Of a stretch of 42,157 nt of DNA, positions 15,899 to 24,600 are shown in pieces; position 1 is the first letter of the stretch; each line of letters begins with the position of its first letter. A program made the position numbers and the translations under genes. The notes under the pieces were generated by a model, which was not told the DNA's origin, made no database searches, and worked only from the letters and a program-made list of their open reading frames with translations. Source of the stretch: Gemmatimonadaceae bacterium. Its GTDB lineage: Bacteria; Latescibacterota; UBA2968; UBA8231. The stretch lies in NCBI GenBank assembly GCA_002726335.1, contig PBSR01000006.1:1-42157 (forward strand). Reading direction: 5' to 3'.

Positions 15899-16660
15899 CT
15901 ACCGCTTGAGGATCCCCCCGTTCACGTCGAGGGTGGCGCCGGTGATGTAGGCACCCATGGGCGAGGCCAGGAACAGGGCGGCGTAGGCGATTTCCACGGG
16001 TTCGCCGAGGCGGCCCAGCGGGATCAGGCCGGTCACGTGCTGGCGCTGTTCGGGGGTGAGCAGGTCCGGGTCGGCATCGATCTGGCCGGGGGAGATGGAA
16101 TTGACGGTCACGCCGGCCGGTGCCAGGTCGCGGGCCAGGGTTTTCGTCATGGCTGCCAGGCCGCCCTTGGAGGCGGTGTAGTTGACGCCCCCTGACACAC
16201 CGCCGGTCTGGGCGCTGACGGAGGTGATGTTGATAATACGACCGGAGCCCTGACCTTCCATCACGGGGGCCACGGCGCGGCTGCACAGATAGGGACCGGT
16301 GAGGTTGGCGGCGATCACCCGGTCCCAGGCTTCTGGCTCGATCCTGTCGACGGGGGCGAAATCGATGAGGCCGGCATTGTTGACCAGCACGTCGAGGCGC
16401 TGCCAGGTGTCGACGATGCTCTGCACCACCCCCTCGACCTGGTCCTGCTGCGCCACGTCAGCGGGCAGCACGAGGGCTGACTCCGTTCCGATTTCAGCTG
16501 CCACCTCTTCCAACTGATCCGCACTGCGCGCGGTGAGGGCGACGCGGGCGCCGGCCTGGGCGAAGGTGCCGGCGATGGCGCGACCGATGCCGCGGCTGGC
16601 GCCGGTGACGAGGACGACCTGACCGCTGAAGTCCAGCAGGCCGCGGATGCCATCGTGCAT
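15899..16660 (-). CDS. Short-chain dehydrogenase/reductase (FabG-like)
   Basis: A 253-residue classical SDR. It has the cofactor motif 'TGASRGIG' (19-26), 'NNAG' (94-97), and a catalytic triad of Ser147, Tyr161 and Lys165 with the C-terminal 'ITGATLDVNGG'. Such enzymes interconvert alcohols and ketones with NAD(P)H. The operon context (dehydrogenase, VOC protein, second SDR) suggests a catabolic substrate rather than fatty-acid synthesis. It starts 12 bases after the glycosyltransferase gene and is the last of five genes. An AGAAGGAGA ribosome site lies just upstream of the ATG. Confidence 0.9.
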   Translation of the reverse strand: MHDGIRGLLDFSGQVVLVTGASRGIGRAIAGTFAQAGARVALTARSADQLEEVAAEIGTESALVLPADVAQQDQVEGVVQSIVDTWQRLDVLVNNAGLIDFAPVDRIEPEAWDRVIAANLTGPYLCSRAVAPVMEGQGSGRIINITSVSAQTGGVSGGVNYTASKGGLAAMTKTLARDLAPAGVTVNSISPGQIDADPDLLTPEQRQHVTGLIPLGRLGEPVEIAYAALFLASPMGAYITGATLDVNGGILKR

Positions 16661-16672
16661 GGGTTCTCCTTC

Positions 16673-17791
16673 TCACTGGTTGACGAATTCGAGCAGCTTG
16701 CGGGCGTAGGCGACGTTGCCGTAGCTGCCGAGGATACGTGCCTGCGCCCGCCGTCCCGCCGCCTCGCGGGCTTCATCGTGGGCCAGCCACCAGCGTGCCT
16801 TGTCCTGCAGCTCTTCCCGGGTCATCCAGGTATCGATCTCGCTGCCGATGTCGAAGACCTCCTCCATCCCGTCAACGTAATCGGTGAGCATGAAGCCGCC
16901 GCTGCCGGTGATGGCCGTGTCGCGCTGATTCAGGTACCCGCAGGATGTGGGCGAGTTGTGGTGGTTGACGTTGATGCGGGCGGCGCGGTAGACGCCGGGC
17001 AGCTCGTGATAACCACGGAAGCCACGGTAACAGGTGCGGGGGATACCGTCGAAGGCGCCGAAACCAAGGCCACCGTAGATGTGCATGCGGCCAAGGGGCG
17101 TCAGCGCGTCCACAAGCTCGGTGCGGGTGAGGCGCTGCTCGGGAAAGGGGATGGGGTGTGTCACGCGGCCCAGCCCTTCGGGGGCACTCAGATAGTCGTC
17201 CTGCGAACCGCCGCTGCGTGAATAGTTGGACAGGATGGTGACAGAAAAGTCGCAGGCCTCACCTGGCGTGGGCTGCGCGTTGCCGTGCAGTTCCACGGCC
17301 GGCGGCGGATAGAGAAGGATCGCGCGGAGGTCCTGTTGAGCGTACTCGGCGATGCTTTCCTGGCAGCAGGTGACGGCAAACTCGAACTCGCGACAGAACT
17401 CGGGATGGCGGCGCAGATCCCACGGGTCATCCTGGGTGTGGGTGACGGTCCGACACCACGGGTACTGCTGGCGCAGGTAGGCGATCAGGCCCGGTCGTCG
17501 ATCATCCTTGGGAAACCACCACAAGAGCAGCTCGGGACGGTGCTGCTCGATGGTCGCCGCCAGGGCGTCTTCGAAAGCGGTGTCGTCGGCGTAGGGCAGA
17601 TCCCAGGTGTCGGAGGCGGGTATCACGTCAGCTTCTTCGGCGGCCAGCTGTTCGTCGCGCTGGCGATGGGAGGTGATGACACCCCGCGTCGGCAGGTAGT
17701 GGACGTCACAGCCCAGGTCGAGGAAGCCGCGCCGGATACTCCACAGAGACTGCCCGGGCAGGAAGCTGCCGAGGAGGAGGACGGAACTCAT
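16673..17791 (-). CDS. CgeB-like glycosyltransferase-family protein
   Basis: A 372-residue cytosolic protein with a GT-B-like layout: an N-terminal half opening 'VLLLGSFLPGQSLW', a middle with 'THTQDDPWDLRRHPEFC', and a C-terminal half with 'INVNHHNSPTSCG', 'RDTAITGSGGFMLTDY' and a short helical tail. This is the pattern of CgeB/SpoU-type glycosyltransferase proteins, which transfer sugars to spore coat or cell-surface acceptors in other bacteria. Donor and acceptor are unknown. Its start overlaps the preceding SDR stop by 4 bases, so it is translationally coupled into an otherwise catabolic-looking operon, which is unusual. Confidence 0.75.
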   Translation of the reverse strand: MSSVLLLGSFLPGQSLWSIRRGFLDLGCDVHYLPTRGVITSHRQRDEQLAAEEADVIPASDTWDLPYADDTAFEDALAATIEQHRPELLLWWFPKDDRRPGLIAYLRQQYPWCRTVTHTQDDPWDLRRHPEFCREFEFAVTCCQESIAEYAQQDLRAILLYPPPAVELHGNAQPTPGEACDFSVTILSNYSRSGGSQDDYLSAPEGLGRVTHPIPFPEQRLTRTELVDALTPLGRMHIYGGLGFGAFDGIPRTCYRGFRGYHELPGVYRAARINVNHHNSPTSCGYLNQRDTAITGSGGFMLTDYVDGMEEVFDIGSEIDTWMTREELQDKARWWLAHDEAREAAGRRAQARILGSYGNVAYARKLLEFVNQ

Positions 17792-18585
17792 GATGTACTG
17801 TCCGCGCTACCAAGGCCCGGAATCTCCATGAACCGCCCGTTGTCCTGGCAGGCGATCTGGCCGCCGTCGACGATGATGTCCTGCCCGGTCAGGAAGCCGG
17901 CATCGTCGGACAGCAGGAAGGCGCAGACAGCGGCGATGTCGTCGCCAGTGCCATATCGATCAAGGGGGATCTGCTTGAGGTAGGCGGCCTTGAACAGGGG
18001 CGCCTCGATCTCCGGCGTGGCAGGTGTGGACACGACGCCGGGAGATACACTGTTGACGCGGATGCGGAGGCGGGCAAACTCGCCGGCGGCGGTCCGGGTG
18101 AGGCCGACGAGGGCCGCCTTCGAGGCGTCGTAGGCGGCGTTGTTCGTGCTCGAACGGTGGGCGTTGCGGCTGGCGATGCTGACGATGGCGCCCCCACCCG
18201 CGTCTCCCATGATGGGTGCCAGGGCGCGCATGAAGGCGAAAGGGGAGGTGACGTTGACGGTGAGGTTCAGCTCCCAGACTTCGTCCTTCATGTCGACGAT
18301 CGGGCCCCCGGGCCAGACGCCGGCGTTGAGCACGAGGCGGGTGATGGGCCCGTGTTCGTCGACGAGAGCCGTCAACATGCCGGAAGTGCCGGCGATGTCG
18401 GTGAGATCGAAGGGGAAGGTCTGCAGGGCATCGGTCCCGGTGGCTCGGAACAGCTGATCGAGGCCGGTTTCGTCGCGGTCGAGGGCGATGACACGCAGAC
18501 CGTCGGCCAACAGTCGCTTCGCCGTGGCCGCACCGATACCACGCGCCGCGCCGGTGACCAGGGCCAGGGGAGGAGCGGTCGTCAT
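17788..18585 (-). CDS. Short-chain dehydrogenase/reductase
   Basis: A 265-residue classical SDR with 'TGAARGIG' (11-18), 'LNAG' (86-89), Ser139, Tyr152 and Lys156, and the C-terminal 'LTGQDIIVDGG'. It differs clearly from the SDR at the end of the operon (for example 'FPFDLTD' and 'SIASRNAH'), so this is not a recent duplication. The reaction is an NAD(P)-linked alcohol/ketone conversion of unknown substrate. It overlaps both the preceding VOC gene and the following glycosyltransferase gene by 4 bases. Confidence 0.9.
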   Translation of the reverse strand: MTTAPPLALVTGAARGIGAATAKRLLADGLRVIALDRDETGLDQLFRATGTDALQTFPFDLTDIAGTSGMLTALVDEHGPITRLVLNAGVWPGGPIVDMKDEVWELNLTVNVTSPFAFMRALAPIMGDAGGGAIVSIASRNAHRSSTNNAAYDASKAALVGLTRTAAGEFARLRIRVNSVSPGVVSTPATPEIEAPLFKAAYLKQIPLDRYGTGDDIAAVCAFLLSDDAGFLTGQDIIVDGGQIACQDNGRFMEIPGLGSADSTS

Positions 18586-19055
18586 CGGCTCACCACGTCG
18601 GCAAACTCCTGGAAGATCTCGACACTGATGCCGTCGGGGTCGAGGGCGTAGAAGGCGCGGGCCACCACGGTACCGTCACGCTCAACATCGACGGGTGGGT
18701 TGATGGCGCCGTAGCCGGCCGCGACGAGATCCCGGTACACGCCGTCGGCATCGGCCACCTGGAAGGCCACGTGGGAGGCGCCGACGAAGGTGTTGTCGAG
18801 CTCGCGCCGCCGGCCCCGGGGGTTTTCGTATTCGAAGAGCTCCAACAGGAACTCGTCCACCGGATGACGCAGCAGGGCCACGGTCAGGGCGATGTCATCG
18901 TGTCCGAGGATCCGATCATAGGACGGCAGATTGCGGCGGTCGGAGATCCGTACCAGCTCGAGGCCGAGAGCCGTCTGATAGAAGGGCAGGGAGCGCTCGA
19001 TACTGGACACGGTGAAGCCGTGATGATGACAGCGGGTGATCGGCAGGTCGGTCAT
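18582..19055 (-). CDS. VOC-superfamily protein (glyoxalase/epimerase-like)
   Basis: A 157-residue protein with two beta-alpha-beta-beta-beta modules. Putative metal ligands are His12, Glu72, His95 and Glu146, a 2-His-2-Glu arrangement like that of glyoxalase I or methylmalonyl-CoA epimerase. Type ('FYALDPDGISVEIFQ') and length fit a stand-alone VOC enzyme that isomerises or epimerises small metabolites; the extradiol dioxygenase 2-His-1-Glu type is less likely. It overlaps the preceding dehydrogenase and the following SDR gene by 4 bases each. Confidence 0.85.
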   Translation of the reverse strand: MTDLPITRCHHHGFTVSSIERSLPFYQTALGLELVRISDRRNLPSYDRILGHDDIALTVALLRHPVDEFLLELFEYENPRGRRRELDNTFVGASHVAFQVADADGVYRDLVAAGYGAINPPVDVERDGTVVARAFYALDPDGISVEIFQEFADVVSR

Positions 19056-20065
19056 GGTAGCTCCGGGATTTTCTCGGCGCGGCCACTTTCCTGGGCACGA
19101 CGCGCGGTTTCACAGATGGCCACCGCTTCGATGGCGTCGCGCAGGATGACAGGTGCCGTGCGGGTGTGCACCATGTCACGAACCAGGCGCAGGATGGCGG
19201 CGGCCCCGAAGGGGAAGTCGAAGTCGCCCATGGGCGGTGAGTGCACGGCCCCACCGGGGCCATAGGCGCTGGCGTAGAAGGCACAGTGCCACGGGGTGCC
19301 CACGCTGCTGCTGACGGTGACGCCCTGCCGCGGCCGGTCCGCCCGGTCGCCATAGTCCAGATGAAAGGTGTGAAGCTCAGTGTCGCCCATACAACGCACG
19401 CTCTGGACACCGGTGCCGAAGATGGCCTGGGCGAGGCTGGCGGCGTGGATGTGTCCGGCCAGCGCGGTGCCGCCGCCCTGGATGGTGCCGAAGTGCAGCT
19501 CGCCGACCTCCGGCAGGCGATGGCGGAAGCGTTCGGCCACGGGCAGGAAGCGCAGGATCGAGGCGGAGGCGAGGGGCGTGTCGCCGCCGTCAGCCAAACG
19601 CAGCAGCTGGCGCGCGTCGTCGGTGGAGCGCGTCAGCGGTTTGTCGACAAAGGTGGGCACGCCCTTCTCGAGACCGGGACGCGCCAGCTCGAGATGGTCA
19701 CTGCCATCGCCATTGCAGTCGGCGATGAAGACGAGGTCGACATCATCGCTGACCTGGTCGGGTGTGTCGCAGACGACGGCACGAGCGCCGAAGACGCTGG
19801 CCAGGCACTCAGCGGTGTCGCGATGTTCGTCCCACACACGGGTCAGCTCGAAGCCGTCCACGGATTCGACCGTCAACTTCGAGGCGTCGGCGTAGTCGGT
19901 GTAGAAGTAGAAGTGGGCGCCGCCGGTCTGCCACGAATAGCGGGCCGTCTGGCCGGGGTCGAGGGGGCGCTGCAGGCGCAGGGGATCGTGGGTCGCAAAG
20001 AGCCCTGCATAGTAGGCGCCGTGGGTGTCGCAGCGGATCAAGCCGACGCGGATCGGATCACTCAT
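19052..20065 (-). CDS. Gfo/Idh/MocA-like oxidoreductase with altered cofactor motif
   Basis: A 337-residue relative of the Gfo/Idh/MocA family. The usual glycine-rich loop is replaced by 'GLIRCDTHGAYYAG', and the hallmark EKP is Asp141-Lys142-Pro143, so NAD(P) binding may differ or be lost. A long insertion (about residues 35-75, rich in Tyr and Asp) lies between the first strand and the helix region. The C-terminal half keeps the family beta-sheet layout. It is the first of five mostly overlapping genes, with no clear ribosome site and no recognised promoter in the 110-base divergent gap to the response regulator. Confidence 0.75.
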   Translation of the reverse strand: MSDPIRVGLIRCDTHGAYYAGLFATHDPLRLQRPLDPGQTARYSWQTGGAHFYFYTDYADASKLTVESVDGFELTRVWDEHRDTAECLASVFGARAVVCDTPDQVSDDVDLVFIADCNGDGSDHLELARPGLEKGVPTFVDKPLTRSTDDARQLLRLADGGDTPLASASILRFLPVAERFRHRLPEVGELHFGTIQGGGTALAGHIHAASLAQAIFGTGVQSVRCMGDTELHTFHLDYGDRADRPRQGVTVSSSVGTPWHCAFYASAYGPGGAVHSPPMGDFDFPFGAAAILRLVRDMVHTRTAPVILRDAIEAVAICETARRAQESGRAEKIPELP

Positions 20066-20175
20066 GGCGACAGGTATCGGCGGATGTCGGGGTCACGGCT
20101 GGCTCCCTTGATGAAGGTCTGCCACAAAGCTGTTCATGCCGGCCGCTGGCGCAACTGTCCGAAAGTTCAGTTCAT

Positions 20176-20544
20176 ATGACCATGGCCGATGGCAAACCGA
20201 CAATTCTTATCGTCGACGACGATCCGAGTATCCTGACGCTGCTGGACAGAACACTGGCGCCGAGATATGACGTGTTGACGGCGACGGAGGGCGCCCAGGC
20301 GATCGACATGTTTCGTCTGGGAGAGGATGTGATCGAACTCGTCCTGCTCGACCTGGGGCTGCCCGGCCTGACGGGATACGAGGCCCTGGCCGAGCTGCAG
20401 CTGATCGATGCCGACGTAAAAGTGGTCATCATCACCGGGCTCGATCCGGAAGAGGAACGCCTGCCCGGCGTGCTGAAGGTTCTGGGGAAGCCCTTCCGGC
20501 CGGAAGAAGTGCTCGAAGTGGTGGACCAGGCCACGGGAGGATGA
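20176..20544 (+). CDS. Single-domain response regulator
   Basis: A 122-residue CheY-like receiver with all key residues: acidic pocket Asp14-Asp15, phospho-acceptor Asp59, switch Thr87 and Lys105. There is no output domain, so it probably signals through protein contact or acts in a phosphorelay. ATG 20176 gives a normal receiver N-terminus (ATG 20182 is also possible); an upstream open frame is rejected because it runs through the divergent dehydrogenase. No histidine kinase is encoded nearby. Only 67 bases separate it from the next small gene, which has its own promoter-like sequence. Confidence 0.9.
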   Translation: MTMADGKPTILIVDDDPSILTLLDRTLAPRYDVLTATEGAQAIDMFRLGEDVIELVLLDLGLPGLTGYEALAELQLIDADVKVVIITGLDPEEERLPGVLKVLGKPFRPEEVLEVVDQATGG

Positions 20545-20573
20545 TTGCCCCGCAGCCGGATCTGTGGTATTCT
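20545..20573 (+). promoter_or_regulatory. Promoter-like element for the 47-residue membrane protein
   Basis: TTGCCC (20545-20550), a 17-bp spacer and TATTCT (20568-20573) preceded by TGG, making an extended -10. A transcript starting near 20580 would give a leader of about 32 bases to ATG 20612. Confidence 0.55.
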
Positions 20574-20611
20574 CGGACAGACGCCAGCGAGCAGAACCAG
20601 GAGCCAAAGGG

Positions 20612-20755
20612 ATGTACGAAAACACTCTATACGAATCGATCTACGGGCACAGTGACTGGGGCAGCGCCCTCATCGCGTTCTTCATCATGGCTCTGAGCAT
20701 TGGGGCCAGCTGGGCTATGGGCTCGGTCGCCGTAAAGTTCAGCAAGAAGAACTGA
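20612..20755 (+). CDS. 47-residue single-pass membrane protein
   Basis: A short protein with a polar N-terminus of about 15 residues, one membrane helix (about 17-38, 'SALIAFFIMALSIGASW' onwards) and a basic C-terminus 'KFSKKN'. GGAG lies 8 bases upstream of the ATG, a promoter-like sequence precedes it and a strong terminator follows, so this is a real transcription unit. The orientation is probably C-terminus inside. No family is recognised; small membrane proteins of this kind often modulate larger membrane complexes. Confidence 0.75.
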   Translation: MYENTLYESIYGHSDWGSALIAFFIMALSIGASWAMGSVAVKFSKKN

Positions 20756-20778
20756 TCCGATCCCCATCGAGTCTCAAC

Positions 20779-20810
20779 GGCGGCACGCCCTCGGGGCGGG
20801 CCGCCTTTTT
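20779..20810 (+). terminator. Strong intrinsic terminator
   Basis: GGCGGC (20779-20784) pairs with GCCGCC (20800-20805). The inner CGCCC (20786-20790) pairs with GGGCG across a three-base loop, and TTTTT (20806-20810) follows. It ends the transcript of the small membrane protein gene. Confidence 0.9.
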
Positions 20811-20834
20811 CTTTCGCTGAGGAGAGATCATCCC

Positions 20835-21653
20835 ATGCGGCGATTGCGACTCTGTCGCGTCTGGCTGTTGAGCGTTTCCATCGGCATCGGCAGTCTCGTC
20901 GGGGGTACTGGTTGTACCTCCGTTCGCCAGGTGATCGGCCGGGAGCTGGTGCCGGTGCAGACCGAGATCGAGCTCGGACAGAAGCTGGCCCGGCAGGTCG
21001 AAGCCGAACACAGAGTCCTGCGGGATCCCGCTCTGCAGCGTTATGTCCGTTTCCTGGCACAACCCCTGATCGATCAGGCGTGGGTAGACCGCCCCGGTAT
21101 CGACTACCGTCTCACCGTGCTCGACGACGACGCACAGGTAAACGCCTTCGCCCTGCCCGGGGGGCCGATGTACGTGTTCACCGGCCTGCTGCTGCTGGCC
21201 GATGATGAGGCGGAAGTGGCGGGGGTGCTGGCTCACGAGCTCGGTCATGTCGTGGCGCGGCACTCGGCCAACCAGCTCGGTACGCAGTTCGGCGTGCAAC
21301 TGCTGATGGCCATCGCTCTCGGGGAGGCGCCTGAAGAGTTGGCGCAGATGGGGGCGCAGATCGCCGGCGCCGGGGCCATGGCGCGCTTCAGCCGAGACGA
21401 CGAGCGGCAGGCCGACGACTACGGCGTGGCCTACACCGCGGCGGCCGGGTACGATCCCGGAGGACTGGTCACCCTCTTCGAGAAGATGGGGCGTCTGCAA
21501 TCGGCTCCGGGAACCAGCATTGAACGGTTTCTCGCCAGCCATCCGGCCACCGACGAGAGGATCGCCCGCATCCAGCGGCGTGTCGACAGACTGGGCCCAG
21601 GGGGTGAGCGCCGGGCTGAGCGTTACCTCGAGATGACGGCAAGTCTGCGCTGA
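20835..21653 (+). CDS. M48-family zinc metallopeptidase lipoprotein
   Basis: A 272-residue probable lipoprotein. The signal peptide ends in a possible lipobox before Cys27. The M48 domain includes 'NAFALPGG' (103-110), the zinc site His134-Glu135-xx-His138 and the third ligand Glu190 in 'DDERQADDYG'. It lacks the TPR domain of BepA and so is nearer to LoiP/YcaL-type periplasmic peptidases that act in outer-membrane protein quality control. GAGGAGA lies about 9 bases upstream of the ATG. The strong terminator ends only 25 bases before the start, leaving no room for a promoter after it, so expression needs read-through or a promoter overlapping the terminator. It is convergent with the M30-like gene. 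Confidence 0.88.
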   Translation: MRRLRLCRVWLLSVSIGIGSLVGGTGCTSVRQVIGRELVPVQTEIELGQKLARQVEAEHRVLRDPALQRYVRFLAQPLIDQAWVDRPGIDYRLTVLDDDAQVNAFALPGGPMYVFTGLLLLADDEAEVAGVLAHELGHVVARHSANQLGTQFGVQLLMAIALGEAPEELAQMGAQIAGAGAMARFSRDDERQADDYGVAYTAAAGYDPGGLVTLFEKMGRLQSAPGTSIERFLASHPATDERIARIQRRVDRLGPGGERRAERYLEMTASLR

Positions 21654-21666
21654 TGGCGGCCGTCAA

Positions 21667-24600
21667 CTATCTCAACAGCAGCACCTTGCGTGCGGCCCGC
21701 CAGTCCCCGGCGACAACCCGCACCAGGTAGACACCGCTGGCGGTCGGCCGGCCGCCAAGGTCGTGACCATCCCACCGCAGTTGATGGGCACCCACCGTGA
21801 GCTGGCCTGAGTGCAGGGTCACGAGACGCTGCCCGCCGAGGCTGTAGACAGCCACGTCCACAGGGTCTGTGCCGGAAACGGTCAGGGGAATGATGGCGGA
21901 CGCATTGAAGGGGTTGGGGTAAGGTGGGGAGAGAGCGTAGCTCTCGGGCAGCACCGCCGATTCCTCTGCCACGGCCGTGATCGTACCACCGATGACGATG
22001 TCGAAGCCGCCCCGGTAGGAGAAGTCGCCGTCGACGCCGGTGAACAGGCGCAGTTCCCACTCGCCTTCCAGCTCAGATTCCAGAGCCAGATCGATCTCGA
22101 AGCGGCCGCCCTCGACATCGGCGCGGAAATCGACCCGGTCGTCCCCGGCAGAGACCAGTTCCAGGATCACCCGGTCCACCGCTCCATCTGCTCCATCTGC
22201 GACATCTCCTGAGACCGTGAGTTGGGCGCCGCCGGCGATCCGCGTCGGCAGCGGGGCGTCGAGGGTGACCCCGTCGAAGAAACCGCGGGGCAGAAACACC
22301 GGACCTGAATCGTGTCGGACGCGTACCGGCGCGAAGCTCCCGGCAAAGTCCCCTCCCTCGTCATCGCCGACGAACACATCCAGCTCGAGATCGCCTGTCT
22401 GGCCCTGAGCGAAGACGACAGTTCGCCCAAACCGGCCCTCGCCGTCGACGCGGGCAACGAAGGAAGCGATCAGATTTCCATCCGGTCCGGAATACTGGGC
22501 TGTCACCCGTGTCGCCGACGTGCCGGCGACCTGCCCGCGGATGACGATGGGCTCGCCGACGGCGAGACCTCCCGGCAGGGGTGGGTCGAAGTGAACGCCG
22601 GCGAAGTGATCACCGGGGATATCGATCCTGGCGACGAAGTCTGCCGGCAGGGGAAGCAGGACAGCGCCCAACTCGGCATCGACGGAGGCCTGCAGCTGGA
22701 TGACGGGACCCTCCACTTCGACGAAGGCGACGCCGCGAGGCCGGATCGTTCCGGCCAGCTCCCCCTCGTCAACGCTCAGAACCGCAGGCTGAGGGAAGCC
22801 CCGCGTATCCGGCCCGCCGAGACCGGCGAAGGAGAAGTCGAAGCGACTGTGGCCGGCCAGCCCCGTGCCGCTGGCATAGAGCTGCACCGCGTAGCCGGCG
22901 AGCAACTCCCGGAACGGCACCCCTGCTGCCTCCTCCACCGTGTCCCTGTCGGACAGTCCCGTCTGTACCAGGCGCAGCAGGATGGCCGGGCCGAAGCGGT
23001 CGACGAGGGAACGTACGAAGAGGTAAGCGGCCCCCCGTTCGGCGGCACTGACGTGATCCTGGGCGGTAAGGCCAACCGCGCCCGGATCGGCGAGGAAGTC
23101 GTGAACGTTGTCGCTGTTGCCCCCGGAGACGAAGCCGTCCACGAGATCTTCGGCCAGGTGGGAAAGCCCCTCATCGAGCCAGGTAGCTTCGGACTCGCCG
23201 CCGCGCACGAGCACGTGCTGGTGGAAGTTGATCAGATGCTGAAACTCGTGCACCAGGAGGGATCGGTACGACGGAGCAGGCTGGGTGGGCGACAGGAACA
23301 ACAGATCCGTGCGGTTGCCGCTGCCACCCACGGTCTCTTCCAGCACCGAGGCCGGATCCTGGAAGCCACCGAGCCCGACATCGTCGACGAGCGGGGTGTA
23401 GAGGAACGCGATACGACCGTCGCCATCCACGTCGGAAGGGGCACCGAAGGCGGCGACGATACCACCATAGTCGGCGTCGAAGCCGGCCAGGTGAGCGCGG
23501 ATGTCGTCAACCGAGAGGTCGCCCCCGTCGGCGGCGCTGCCCACATGGACGAAGGCCACGGCGCGTTCGCTGACGGCCACCACCCGCGTCGGCAGCAACT
23601 GTCGGGGTACGGGAGCGAACTCGTCGAAGACGAAGGTGCGTTCGTCGCCCACGGCGTAGGATACCTGGGCGGCGCGCCGAGCGGGTCTGCCCAGGGACCG
23701 TACCTGGGCGGCCAGACGGTCCGACTTCCGGGCACGGATGGCCTCGCCACGCTCCCGAGCGGTCGGGACCGGTCGCGCCGCCCGGGCAGCGGGTGGTGGG
23801 GGCCCCACCGAGAAGGGGAAACCGGTGTCCCTGTCGAGCAGGTGCCGGGAGGAGAACAGCGCCAGGGCGAACCGCTGAAAGCCCGGAGGGGCCACCGCTG
23901 TCAGCACGCCGTCCACGTCGGCCCGTTCCCAGGTCAGTGAGGTCGCCGTACCGCTGTCGGACACACCCCGCAGCGCCACGTGCCGCCGGGGGCGGAGCGG
24001 GTCATTGGTGTCGACGATCAGATCCCCTTCGTCGCCGCCGGAACCATCGTAGCGCACGCCGATCAACCCCGTGGAGCCGGGTGGAATCGGCGCCGGTGTG
24101 GAGACCACTTCGAAGGGGGCGGCGGTGGTGGCGTCGAGAATGAGCAGGTCGGCCTCACCGAGGTTGGCGATGCTGATATCGGCCTGTCCACCGGGCAACA
24201 GCGCCGCCGCCAGAACGGCGGGGGCAGCCTGGGGCCCATCCGCGGCGGCCATCTCGAACAGGAAGGAGCCACGACCCCAGAACGTCCCGTCCTGCAGGCC
24301 GACGACGAGTTCGACGCGCAACGGCCCGGCGGACTCCACCGGAAAACGCAGGGGTTGGTCGAACCGACCGTCGGTCAGAGGAAGACCGACCGATTTCAGC
24401 TCCGTATCGCCCCGTGACAGATCGAAGCGGGCGCTGACGATCCGGTCGTCGAGGATTCGCCCCGCCAGTGGCGGGGCGGCACCGAGAGGAATCCGCGTTG
24501 GCAGAGGGGCATCGAGGAGGAGACCATCGAAGAACAGGGCCGGTAGCCGCAGCGGATCGTCGGTGGCCGTGACGACGAAGGGGCTGAACACACCGTGAAA

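Noticed and set aside
22312..23940. 542-residue plus-strand ORF
   Set aside because: Antisense to the M30-like peptidase, composition-driven, no recognisable domain.
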